DNA of 64,000 bases from Anodontia alba (Eukaryota > Mollusca > Bivalvia > Lucinida > Lucinidae). A program made the translations under genes and the position numbers. The notes below the pieces were generated by a model, which worked only from the letters and a program-made list of their open reading frames with translations, did no database searches and was not told the DNA's origin. The stretch covers positions 33,626,594 to 33,690,593 of the forward strand of contig OZ024823.1 of assembly GCA_964016985.1 (NCBI GenBank), given 5' to 3'. Every line of letters begins with the position of its first letter. Position 1 is the first letter of the stretch. Shown here piece by piece: positions 21,246-31,143 of the stretch.

Positions 21246-21774
21246 AATATTTTACGCATGCTACGCACATGCGTCATGCGCGTAATGAACGCTTTGCCTG
21301 CGTGTGGAAGAAATTTTTTCACCTATCGCGGACCATACATAATCGAAAATTTGGTAAATCCAGCACGTCCATGAAAAAGCCATGCTGGTGATAACAACCG
21401 AATGTAAGTAATAAGCGGACTCAATATCAGTCTAACCATTAAAGCGCTAATCACAAATACAGCAGACGAGATTTTGATGTTTTGTTCATTTTTTTTTTCA
21501 GAGAAAATAAGGCTTGGCAATTTATGTGACTCGTCTGATATGAACTGTCAAGTTTTGTTTTTTTTAATTTAAAAATAAAGAAAGTCAATTTTAGGATTTT
21601 AGATTATCGTTTGCTGCAATTTGCTTGGCTTTTTTTGGGTTAATATAGGTTGAGCTGTAGGAAAAAAAAAAACACCTTCATTCTCTCGGGCATCTTTTAT
21701 TGGTCGTCATTTATCGCATAATTCTGTCTCCACAGTATTAAAGCGCCTTAATAAATCAAGCATTACGTCAGAAA
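21246..21774. other. No recognised feature
   Basis: Contains ACGCATGCTACGCACATGCG, a short alternating motif, near 21252. Frames are short and uninformative. Confidence 0.4.
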
Positions 21775-21985
21775 ACGCACATCCTGACATGCGTGCCCAG
21801 CAAAGTTTCAGATCAGCCTGTGCGTTCTCGCAGTCTGATCAGAATTTTCACTTGGCAAATTTTGAATAGCTAAGAACACAAATTTCTTTATGCGAACAAT
21901 AAAGATTCAGGTCAGACTACACAGACGGACAGGCTGACTTGAGTCCTCGTTGAGTGCACATGTCAGAAGGTACGTTTTCTCACGT
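21775..21985. repeat. Family V2 foldback repeat
   Basis: ACATCCTGACATGCGTGCCC at the left and GCACATGTCAGAAGGTACG at the right. Internal CAGCCTGTGCGTTCTCGCAG and CACAGACGGACAGGCTGAC stems. Confidence 0.6.
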
Positions 21986-22166
21986 TGGTGCTCAAATGAT
22001 TAGAATACAGTTTAGGAAAGCAATGACCGGGAGCAATAAATAAATTGAATGCAAACACCAGCTGAACTCTAGGTAAAATTATCCAATTTCCACTGTATGC
22101 TTGGTCAGACAGTGCTGGAAGAATTTGCAAGTGTTCTGTACCAGTTTCTAAGACAAGCAAATACTT

Positions 22167-22446
22167 CATTACGAAAACACGCCTATTCAAATATACAGAA
22201 AATTTCACCTCCAAAAATTGAAAAATTTCAGGTAAAAAACTCTGATTTTTTTTAATATATCTGCTTAAAGCATAGATTGTGGGTACTCGTTAGAACTGCC
22301 TCGGCGAGGCAGTTCTAATGAGTACCCACAATCTATGTTTTTGAGTAGAAATAAGAAAAATAATGTATACCCCTGTAAACCCCAGTTTTACTATATAAAA
22401 GTGGGGTTTGAGGGGGTCAAAATTACATAGGCGTGTTTTCGTAATG
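22167..22446 (+). mobile_element. MITE-A copy g
   Basis: CATTACGAAAACACGCC to GGCGTGTTTTCGTAATG. The central stem has a paired change to GAACTGCCTC / GAGGCAGTTC, so the palindrome is preserved despite substitution. TATATAAAAG is present. Confidence 0.92.
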
Positions 22447-23036
22447 GTCAGATGCACATATGCTAGCGTTTGACCATGCCTTCGATAGTATTGTTTACAT
22501 ATTCTATATTTCTATATAAATATTTGTTGATTTGTAGAGATAACAGTAAAGATTACCAGCGGGTTTTCAACACTGATACGTCCGCATATACTGTCCTTAT
22601 CACTGATCCCGATTTGATGTTTGTGGAATTTTGTTTGCTCTTTTCCCGATAATACTTTATTAAAATTCTCCCAAAATAGAAGACATTTTCATGAATTTTC
22701 CACCTATAAATAGTTCACGTGCTGAAGTTTCCACCTATAAATAGTTCACATGCATTGGTTTCCGGCAGTGTCCAGGAAACAAGCGCTGCCAAAGATTGAC
22801 CTTACTGACCTTGAACTTTGGTTTCCGGGGTATCGCGGCGGAGCTGAGCTAAACCGGGAGCCAGTACACGTTATTTATAGGTTGGAAATTTGTGATTTTT
22901 TTGTTTTGTTGTTGTTGGAAGAGAACTGAATCGTTTTTGAGAGAGTTAAAATTTTCGTCAAAAATTGCAAGACCTGAAAATAATTCTAGAACGTTTTGCA
23001 TAATATCGTAATGGTAGATCTTTACAGAAGTAAATG
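22447..23036. other. Spacer with duplicated CTATAAATAG boxes
   Basis: A 31-bp direct repeat (CCACCTATAAATAGTTCAC) puts CTATAAATAG at 22704-22713 and 22735-22744. A related TTATTTATAGG lies at about 22871. CTATAAATAG fits both MEF2-type and TATA-type consensus. No coding region follows convincingly. Confidence 0.45.
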
Positions 23037-23044
23037 AGATAAGT

Positions 23045-23797
23045 ACGAAAGACCGGTAGTGACATTTCAACTACATAAATTCAAGGTTTCAACTTCACGA
23101 ATTCACGATTTCAGCTTCACGAATTCACGATTTCAACTTCACGAATTCACGATTTCAACTTCACGAATTCAATTTCACGAATTCAACTTCACGAATTCAC
23201 GAATTCAACTTCACGAATTCACGAATTCAACTTCATGAATTCACGAATTCAATTTCACGAATTCCACTTCACGAATTCAACTTCACGAATTCACGAATTC
23301 AACTTCATGAATTCACGAATTCAACTTCACGAATTCCACTTCACGAATTCAACTTCAAGAATTCACGAATTCAGCTTCAAAAATTCACGAATTCAACTTC
23401 ACGAATTCATCTGTTGAATTCCTGAAGTTGAATTCGTGAAGTGGAATTTGTGAATTAAGTTGAATTCGTGAATTCGTGAAGTTGAATTCGTGAAGTGGAA
23501 TTCATGAAGTTGAATTCGTGAATTCATGAAGTTGAATTCGTGAATTCGTGAAGTTGAATTCGTGAAGTGGAATTCGTGAAGTTGAAATCGTGAGTTCGTG
23601 AAGTTGAATTCGTGAATTCGTGAAGTTGAATTCGTGAATTCGTGAAGTTGAATTCGTGAAGTTGAATTCGTGAATTCGTGAAGTTGAAATCGTGAATTTG
23701 TGAAGTTGAATTCGTGAATTCGTGAAGCTGAAATCGTGAATTCGTGAAGCTGAAACCTTGAATTAATGTAGTTGAAATGACACTACCGGTCTTTCGT
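23045..23797. mobile_element. Foldback element built of EcoRI-rich tandem repeats
   Basis: Ends ACGAAAGACCGGTAGTGAC and GTCACTACCGGTCTTTCGT-like are inverted, continuing through ATTTCAACTACAT / ATGTAGTTGAAAT. AGATAAGT flanks both sides (23037-23044 and 23798-23805), an 8-bp target duplication. The left arm is a tandem of TTCACGAATTCAAC units, the right arm the inverse (GTTGAATTCGTGAA), meeting near 23410-23425. The repetitive peptides it translates to are by-products of the array. Confidence 0.88.
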
Positions 23798-23805
23798 AGA
23801 TAAGT

Positions 23806-24117
23806 AATATTCCTGGCTGTTACAAACTGGAAAGCATATTGCCGTTCAGACAAGGAGAGGTCATATTTCATCTTGTTATGTGTAAATATTCCTATGTGTA
23901 TGGTTTACGAAGAACGTCCATTACCAGAAAGTACAATGTAAAAGTAGGTGAAAAACTGAGTTTATTACTTTTTGGTGACAAATATATTAGTTGATTCTAA
24001 AAGGAATGACCCCTGAGAGCAATGAAAACACCTACAAAAAAAAAGCTGAAGTGTCAAGTTTACTGGGTCAGACCAGCTTGTTTCGGCAACTCGGTAATGC
24101 ACAATGGCATTACGAAA
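23806..24117. other. No recognised feature
   Basis: Ordinary AT-rich sequence with a short A run near 24036. Confidence 0.4.
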
Positions 24118-24383
24118 ACAAGCCTATTCAAATATATTGAAAGTTTCACCACCAAAAAACTGAATGTTTTCAGATAAAAATTCTGATATATTTTCATATT
24201 TCTGCTCAAATCATAGCTTGTTGGTATTCGTTCGAACCGCCTCGCCCAGGCGGTTCTGACGGGTACCCACAATCTACGTTTTTGAGCAGAAATAAGAAAA
24301 AATAATATATGCCCTTGTAAACCCCAAATATAATAAGTGTGGGATTTAAGAGGGTCAAAATTATATAGGTATGTTTTCGTGAT
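24118..24383 (+). mobile_element. MITE-A copy h (diverged)
   Basis: Recognisable ends, but the central stem has several unpaired changes (GAACCGCCTCGCCCAGGCGG), and the right-arm hairpin and TATA string are damaged (AATATAATAAGTGTGGG). Probably an old copy. Confidence 0.85.
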
Positions 24384-24719
24384 TTTATGCTTTAACTTGG
24401 GGAAGCATTTAATTGCGCGTATGTAGGACCATTGAGCATATAAACATGACATATGAACATGAAGAATACTACAAAAGCTTGGAGTCTTCTTCAACAACAA
24501 TGTACAGTCACTGTGGTAATTGCGGAGAAACAATCATGGAGAGTTCGGATAACGGACAGACACGTTCTATTTTAGATTGATGTAACAAAAGGTCTTTTGA
24601 AAATAAGTCATGCAAGGAATTGTGGATCAAAGCATACAAATAATTTATTTATTTAATAAAAGAAATTAAAGTATTAATCTGACATTTCTTTGCAGATCAG
24701 TAGTGTTCTTTGGTTCAGT
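24384..24719. other. No recognised feature
   Basis: Unassigned sequence, with the tail of a 157-codon frame that mostly translates MITE-A copy h. Confidence 0.4.
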
Positions 24720-24835
24720 ATACTCAGCGGGCACACAACGTGGAAACAACGTCGATTCAGCGTTGATTCAATGTCAAGACGTTGGATCAATGTTGAATGG
24801 ATGTTGTTACAACGTTGTTTGCCAGCTGGGATATG
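24720..24835. repeat. ACGTTG-type repeat, short copy
   Basis: CAGCGGGCACACAACGTGG at the left and GCCAGCTGGGATATG at the right enclose irregular ACGTTGATTCA units. It resembles the larger element at 39.19-40.13 kb in unit and in end motif. Confidence 0.55.
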
Positions 24836-24867
24836 TACCAGATGACTACACATGGAATAAGGTATCC

Positions 24868-24942
24868 ACAGGGTGCCCTGCGAAGGCTAAACTGAGTCTT
24901 CGCTGGACGCACATACAATATTGTATGAAATGTTGTGCACCG
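24868..24942. repeat. Family V relic
   Basis: CTGCGAAGGCTAAACTGAG, CTTCGCTGGACGCACATAC and TATGAAATGTTGTGC match the right-hand third of family V. Confidence 0.45.
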
Positions 24943-24953
24943 CATACTTTATA

Positions 24954-25309
24954 CAGTAGAACTTCAGTGGCTCGAGCCCCGATGGCTCGTTTACCATGGA
25001 TGAGTCGAACACGTTCTTGAGTCCGCGGGGATTTCCTCCAAATACGATATACGGAAAATTTAGGGAGATTTTACCTTTTATCTTGTAAATGTATGCTGTG
25101 TGTACTCATTAGAATCGCCTCTATGAGGCGATTCTAATGAGTATACACAACATACATTTAAAATATAGAACACCGAAAAGACATCCCACAATTATCTCCA
25201 TTGTGCCTCTTGGTGTGACACTAATAGTAACTTTCCGAGGCTCGAACTACCGCTGTCTCGAACAAATTTTCATGGTCCCAAAGGGGTTCGAGCCATCGAA
25301 GTTCGACTG
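24954..25309 (+). mobile_element. Family R MITE, complete copy 1
   Basis: Bounded by TA (24952-24953 and 25310-25311). Ends CAGTAGAACTTCAGTGGC and GAGCCATCGAAGTTCGACTG are inverted and resemble pogo/Tigger-type termini. The central palindrome is GTGTACTCATTAGAATCGCC paired with GGCGATTCTAATGAGTATAC. The last 85 bp also occur in the 126-bp duplication at 19.53-19.66 kb. Confidence 0.9.
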
Positions 25310-25350
25310 TACTAAGGAATAACAATTCCTTAACAAGTGTGGTTTCATTT
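25225..25350 (-). repeat. 126-bp inverted duplication, arm 2 (inversion scar)
   Basis: Reverse complement of 19530-19655 with no mismatch seen. It covers the right end of the R element plus 40 bp of flank, then changes abruptly into the left half of MITE-A. Confidence 0.9.
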
Positions 25351-25492
25351 GTCGGCGAGGCGGTTCTAACGAATACCCACAATCTATGTTTTGAGCAGAA
25401 ATATGAAAAAATAACAAAATTTTTTATCGGAAAATTTCCCCTTTTTGGTCGTAAAGTTTTCAGTATATTTGAATAGGCGTGTTTTCGTAATG
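25351..25492 (-). mobile_element. MITE-A left half (copy i)
   Basis: On the minus strand it runs CATTACGAAAACACGCC to GAACCGCCTCGCCGAC and stops in the centre of the palindrome. It is the partner of the right half at 19656-19784; together they lack only about ten central bases of a whole element. Confidence 0.88.
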
Positions 25493-25576
25493 ATATGATA
25501 GAGTGCCGCCGAATGAACATTCTAGCATTAATATTATTAAATCCAGTTTGCGCTTTTAATGGAACTGTTGTTTAAG

Positions 25577-25855
25577 ATCACGAAAATATGCCTATATAAT
25601 TTTGACCCCCTTCAACCCCACTTTTATATAGTAAAACTGGGGTTTACAGGGGTGCACATTATTTTTCTTATTTCTGCACAAAAACATAGATTGTGGGTAC
25701 TCGTTAGAACCGCCTCGTCGAGGCGGTTCTAACGAGTACCCACAATCTGTGTTTTGAAAAGAAATAAGAAAAATATCAGAATTTTTCATCTGAATTTTTT
25801 TCCTTTTCTGGTTGTAAATTTTTCAATATATTTGAATAGGCATGTTTTCGTGATG
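25577..25855 (-). mobile_element. MITE-A copy j
   Basis: Reverse orientation with perfect centre CCGCCTCGTCGAGGCGG. The terminal C on the left is replaced (GATCACG). The TATA string is present on the minus strand. Confidence 0.9.
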
Positions 25856-26659
25856 AAGATGTTCTATTTTAACATTAATCGTTACCGTGACAGGCGATCA
25901 AAACGGCAGATGGGCATTCGATCATCTAAGGAACATTTGTAGCAAAACATACCAAAATATGACTTCTTTGAAAATATAGAACTATATTCAAGAACAAAAA
26001 TAGAGATTTGGTATGTACCTTTTGATTGCCATGACAGCAAATTAAAAATCCGACTATCATAAAACAAGCGAACAAATATGAATTCCTCCTACATAGATAA
26101 TCCTTTTCGCCAAATTAGACTCAACTCGCTTCAGTAGTTTTCGAGATGTTGTGAAAGGGGTACAGGAATAGACAGCGGAAAAAGTGATCAATATAGCGCA
26201 TTTTGAGCAAAGTTCAGGTGAATAAAAATATGGAATCATGAGACATATTTATGCAAGGCCAATTTCATTGCTGCCAGACATTCTTGATGCTATGTTGAGA
26301 ATACCCTCAGTAACTACCAATCCACCAACATTGAGTGACAGTGACACTGGCCTATATGCCTATATGTTAGTGGAGGATTAAAAGTACATCGCAACTTTTG
26401 CACAATAAAGATTTAAATAGATTAGTGTTGAAAACCTAGAGACAATCTTCAGGATCTTTAAATTCTGACTGACATTCCAGCGCATACGAATGAGGGAACT
26501 TTTATTTATAGAAAAGAAAATACAATATAGTACGCCTCACTTCATCAGTGTCTTATAAATCTATAACAAAACTACAGCTAATTTACGTTTTTATTAATCA
26601 AGGAAGCAGTTGACAGGCACTGCGAACCATCCTGACAGGAAGAAATACATTTGCGGTAT
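25856..26659. other. No recognised feature
   Basis: Frames of about 60 codons only. A short direct repeat CCTATATGCCTATATG occurs at about 26350-26366. Confidence 0.4.
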
Positions 26660-26885
26660 AACATTAAAAAAGGCCGTTATCATGTATGCGGGCAACGAAG
26701 GCCTTGATCAGAATTTCGCATTTGCGCATTCTGATCTGGGCCTCCGGTACCCGCTTACAGAAACATTAGCCACTGTAGAGCATTTTGATATGCAAAGAAT
26801 TATAGAGCATTGGTGCACAGGTTGATCTGGGTCCTCAATATAAGCATATGATAGAAGGGTCCTTTTCGGAAGTTGGACATCATTT
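26660..26885. repeat. Family U foldback repeat, copy 2
   Basis: AAAAAGGCCGTTATCATG, GGGCAACGAAGGCCTTGATC, GCGCATTCTGATCTGGGCC and AGGGTCCTTTTCGGAAG occur in the family order. The motif GATTTGGGTCCTC-like stem at 26.82 kb is degraded. Confidence 0.55.
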
Positions 26886-27499
26886 CCTTCATCAATAACA
26901 ATCCATTAACAATTGAAGGCGCCACAGAAAATAGGTTTACGGGGCAACATAAGCACACAGCACCATCTGACCAGGTCGTTGCCTTCTGGATTTTTGGCGG
27001 CCAGTCGACTACCCGTGTTTACCATAATCATTCGTACAGACATATCTGAACAAACTGTGTAAACAAAGATCAAAATAAGTAGTCTGTTGAGAAACTTCAT
27101 TGTTTGCCATTAAGTCAGTGTGTTTTAGACATATCAGCAGGTATTGAAATTTATTCGTTCGTAATTTAAGACAAGTATACTAGCGAGTTAGGAAGACTGC
27201 GTACACTTGATAAGTATATATACTCACACGCAAAAGATAATGCGCACACTTTTCTTGTTGATTTTCTGAAAATCCAAGGATGGAATAGTATCATGTATGG
27301 TATCTTTGTTAGCTTATTCATTTACCTTCCTAACCAATATGTTTGTGTTATTGTTTTGATTTTCTTTAAAACCTAGTATACGGCGCGTCAATGCGCAAAA
27401 GGGGTCAAAATGAAAAATACACAAATAGCAAAATGGTTGTTTCTTTGCTTGGATTCACTGTAATTTGTTGCAAAATGATGTAAATGATGTTAATATATG
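26886..27499. other. No recognised feature
   Basis: No palindrome, tandem array or recognisable frame. Confidence 0.4.
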
Positions 27500-28335
27500 G
27501 CATGACCGCCATTTTGTCCAATAACTTCTAAAATACATCGCAGCATGGAATTTACGTAAAGTTGGACGGTAAAGTTGTATGACGTGTGCAGGATTATTAT
27601 TCCTTTCCATCTGCAAGGCGTTGCGTAGATCATGTAAATTGTTAACGATATGCCCTGATCTCAATTTGCGGCCAAGAGCATCCCATATCATTACGAAAAC
27701 ACGCCTATTCAAATATATAGAAAATTTCACCTCCAAAAACTGAAAATTTTCAGATAAAAACTCTGATAGTTTTCATATTTCTGCCCAAAACATAAATTCT
27801 GGGTATTCTTAGAACCGCCTCGGCGAGGCGGTTCTAACGAGTACCCACAATATGTTTTTGAGCAAAATAAGGAAAAATAATGTATACCCCTGTAAACCCC
27901 AGTTTTACTATATAAAAGTGAGAGTTAAGGGGGTAAAACTTATAAAGGCATGTTTTCGTGATGTATGCTCAATGGAATTGAGATCTGGTGAGAGGGCAGG
28001 CCAAGGCAAGACGTTAACCCCATTGCCATTAAGAAATTGCTGTGTAAGCCTTGCTGTGTTGGACCTTGCATTGTCATATATCGGTGTAGCGGAACCGTGG
28101 GCATTGGTTAAAGGGGCGGCCACTGGTACTTCAGTACTTGGTTAATGTAACCCTTGGAATTACAGTTGCCTTGAACGAAGACGAGATCTGTCTTTCTGTT
28201 TGCCATAATTCCATCCCACGCCATGACGCTGCCCCTACCGAACCATTACATGCGCATATCAGAATGCACGGTCACTTTTACTCGATTCATTGTTGCTCGT
28301 CCATATAATTGTGCAGTTCCGTAATTCCTCAAAAT
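27500..28335 (-). pseudogene. Tc1-type (DD34E) transposase relic, split by a MITE
   Basis: Minus strand, from high to low coordinate: a segment reading SVMAWDGIMANRKTDLVFVQ (about 28.23-28.17 kb), a frameshift, then IYDNARSNTARL (D codon about 28073-28075) and LPWPALSPDLNSIEH (E codon about 27968-27970). D and E are separated by 34 residues, the Tc1 signature. The frame is interrupted after EH by MITE-A copy k and resumes at 27688 with IWDALGRKLRS and a diverged C-terminus. The first catalytic aspartate and the DNA-binding N-terminus are missing, and no terminal repeats were found. A dead element. Confidence 0.88.
27689..27963 (+). mobile_element. MITE-A copy k, inserted in the Tc1 relic
   Basis: CATTACGAAAACACGCC to GGCATGTTTTCGTGATG-like end. 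The central stem has small deletions (ATAAATTCTGGGTATTC). Splicing it out restores the Tc1 motif ...EHIWDAL... with one extra A, which fixes the insertion boundaries. Confidence 0.9.
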
Positions 28336-28357
28336 ATAAGGATACAATGAATTCATG

Positions 28358-28532
28358 TTCACGGGAGATAACTATGTCAAAATCGTTTTTCCTCCTTTGT
28401 GAAAATGTGTCTACTCTAAAAGAAAATAATTTAGGAGCATTTATTTTTTTTATTTAAAGTAGACTACTTTTCAGAAAGGACTAAATGTGCTAAAAAGCAA
28501 ATGAAACGTTACAAAACATGTCGCCCTTGTTG
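28358..28532 (+). repeat. Family P repeat, copy 4
   Basis: GGGAGATAACTATGTC opens it and ATGTCGCCCTTGTTG closes it. AGTAGACTACTTTTCAG and the short palindrome around AAATAATTTAGGAGC are internal. It abuts a SINE-like segment. Confidence 0.55.
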
Positions 28533-28735
28533 AGCGCTGTGGTGCAATTGTAAAGTGTCGGATTCAAGGTCGTGAGTTAGCCAATTGGCGGGTTCGGCCA
28601 TCAAGTGTTATGCCCTTGAGGAAGACACTTTATCCACATTGCTTAGTACTGGTTTCTACCCAGGAAAACCTGCGCGTAATACTCAGAACATTTTCTGAGG
28701 TATATATACTAAACATATACCCTATCCAACGGGTC
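28533..28735 (+). mobile_element. tRNA-derived SINE, degenerate
   Basis: The head CGCTGTGGTGCAATTG and a weak B box GCGGGTTCGGCCATC are followed by TGCCCTTGAGGAAGACAC, TTTATCCACATTGC and TTAGTACTGG. That order (tRNA head, then a conserved CTTGAGGAAGACAC-type body) is what I know from mollusc and fish SINEs. Confidence 0.6.
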
Positions 28736-28789
28736 ATTCAGAGAAATCAAGCATAACACTGTTCCATGAAAATTGTTTTTATCAAGCGT

Positions 28790-28885
28790 AGTGGTGCAGT
28801 GGTTATGTCTCCTGACTCTGAAGGGCTAGGTGCTACCATTGTAGCCGGCGAGTGTTCAAACCACTGGGCCCGACTAAAATAATAA
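28790..28885 (+). repeat. tRNA-like fragment (SINE head)
   Basis: GTAGTGGTGCAGTGGTTATG is A-box-like and GAGTGTTCAAACCACTGGG is B-box-like about 60 bp downstream. The arms do not fold as a tRNA. It probably belongs to a second SINE type. Confidence 0.4.
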
Positions 28886-28919
28886 TAGTATTAAAAAGCT
28901 TTGTATGCTGGGTAAATAT

Positions 28920-29062
28920 TTCAGCATACAACAAATTGATTTTTTTTTCTAATTTATACCAGATAATAGACTTTGGAATTTCATGCCAATTGTTTCCTTA
29001 GTCGACAATTTGCATGAACTGCCAAAGCCTATTTTCAGGTGAAAAAGAATAAATAACACCAA
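28920..29062. repeat. Family AD palindromic repeat, copy 1
   Basis: AACAAATTGATTTTTTTTTC, GGAATTTCATGCCAATTG, GACAATTTGCATGAACTGCC and AGCCTATTTTCAGG align with 58.805-58.940 kb. TTTGG...CCAAAG-type stems give a weak hairpin. Confidence 0.5.
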
Positions 29063-30777
29063 CATAATAAAATCGAGGATTCACGGAGAAATAAGGAAAA
29101 AATAACCATTTAATGGTTTCGCCTGACTCTAAAGTGCTTGCCAACGACAGACATGTTCGTTCGAATGCAAAGGAAATGCAGACTCCGGATTACTTGCATC
29201 ATCATGAGGAAAAGTCGCATGGATGTCCTGTGCCTGGGAAGAAACAGTGCATGCGAAACTAGCCTGTACTGTAGGTACTATATGTACCATAATTATTGGG
29301 ACACCTTGATATCCAACCATACTTGTCCTTAAAATAACCAGTTCATTTGACTACCTGGTAATGTGTCTAAAACCTGATCATTTGAATGGTAAACAAAGCG
29401 GACCTTGATCAGACGCCTCAATTTCACTGTTTACTCACGTCTGTCTTAAAATTAGTCGGGTTTCTCAATTCCTGTATATCTTGCAAAAAAAAACCCCCAA
29501 AAACAAACAAACAAACAAAAAAAAAAACGTAACCTTACAGTCGAAAGATATACGGTTGAGTTTATGTAAGTATAAAGCTTGGATATTGGTTCATACATAA
29601 CCGCTGTATAGCAATTTGAAACTAATTGCACGTTGGAAAAAAAATGCATGCATTTTGCATGATACTGGTTTAGAGTTTTGCCAAGCAACTGCAAGTAAGT
29701 ACACAGGTAAAATGTGCATTTGATTGTCTGAATATGAATTTGCACTGAATGTTTATAGTTTTTGTCGCCTTTTGCAAAACGGCGTGTATTTTATGGAATT
29801 TCGATGAATATTTTTGTTCGCGGAAATTACGTCACTTATTATGTTTGGTCTTTATACATTCCTACCGAGAATACTTCGTCAAAAAAGGTTTCGAAATTAT
29901 GGACATAAAGAAATGCGCGGCGATTCCTCTCAACATGCATTTTTAAAACTTAAGAACAATACGCTGTCCTGTCCGAATATGTTTTATAAAATATAAGTAC
30001 GAACGAAAGATGTCTGGTAACATTTAAAACGAGTCATTCAAAATCGTGTCATAAAATTCGCAATCAATCGGTTTTTTACAGGTTTCTTGTAGCGGCCATA
30101 TTGGAAGAAAAAAATCAAACATGTTTTGTGTTAATCCATTTCTGTATTCCTTCTAATAAATGCTATAGAAAACGATAGAAGGTTTATTTGAAATTCAGTT
30201 TGCATGCAAAATTTAAAAATTGATGTCAGACAGGAAAACAGGGTACTCCCCCTTTAAATGAAGAAAACGGTCGCTCATGGCTTCACGTTTGCATATGCGC
30301 ATGAGCAGATAAATATTCTGCTTTCTGTTTTGAGCATTTTTCTTCTTTTTTTATGATTTTACCATAAATACACAGGGTTTTGTAAAATTGAAATTTGTTA
30401 AGTAACAACTGGGTCTTCATAGAAACATGCAAGTTTTCGCGAAGTGCAATTTATGGTAATCTGCTATACAATTTTTTTTTATATACTGACATATCAAGGC
30501 TTTCTTCCCATATCGAAATAAATCGTATATCTTTCTGATTCTAAGGTCAGCAAAAATTGAGTACTGGAACCCGTACTATGTGGCATCTACAGAAGCAGAC
30601 TGACACTCAAATTCCAGTCAAAATGACTATTAGTAAAACAGTGACAGTTTTATTGAAATTATGTGAGAGACACATTGACACATGTTGTCTGTGGCAAATG
30701 GGCTGGTTTACCGATTTAATATGCGTACATTTGTAATGTATGTCTGAGGCACCGCATATCAGCCAGCATGAGAATTT
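29063..30777. other. No recognised feature in a 1.7-kb stretch
   Basis: The longest repeat-poor interval of the left half. It holds an A/C-rich tract at about 29485-29528 and a fragment of the GATCAGACGC motif near 29408. Frames are at most 97 codons. If a real gene exon exists in the window this is one place to look, but I see no splice-bounded frame with a motif. Confidence 0.4.
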
Positions 30778-31120
30778 GAGAAATTAAAGCACTGAGAACA
30801 TTGGTGGGTCGATTGTCTCGGAGTGTAGGCTGGGAAAATGGTTCTGAATGGGGACTTAAGACTGTTTCATTTAACCCCTTAACTTCCTGTAATTTAAGCC
30901 AACAATGCAGACCCTGATCAGACGCCGCGTCACGCGGCGTCTGATCTGGGTCTGCACTGTTTGCCAATGTCCCAGTTCAGGTTTTACAGATAACCCTCTT
31001 TACACGACACTCTGATGTCACAGTGACAAGAATAGCGCGGCTATAAATAACCGTTACCTGGATTTCGTCAAAACACGGGGTTTGAATATGGTGGCCAATG
31101 ATAAGCACATGGACAACAAC
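30778..31120 (+). repeat. Family S repeat, copy 2, with promoter-like 3' part
   Basis: The central palindrome is perfect (GACGCCGCGTCACGCGGCGTC, flanked by TGCAGACCC and GGGTCTGCA). Downstream, CTGATGTCACAGTGACAAG and GCGGCTATAAATAACCG put a CRE-like site about 25 bp before a TATA box. The 35.66-35.99 kb copy keeps both. Confidence 0.65.
31030..31060 (+). promoter_or_regulatory. Possible core promoter in family S
   Basis: GCTATAAATA preceded by GTCACAGTGACAAG. The other copy (35.87-35.92 kb) reads TGACGTCACAGTGAC then GCTATAGATA. Conservation in both copies suggests it was part of a transcribed element. No transcript evidence is available here. Confidence 0.3.
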
Positions 31121-31143
31121 CTGAAGGAAATGTTGGTGCCTGT

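Noticed and set aside
23235..23871. Repetitive protein (HEFNFTNSR-type repeats) on both strands
   Set aside because: It is a by-product of the TTCACGAATTCAAC tandem array inside a foldback element; both arms give the same peptide in inverse positions.
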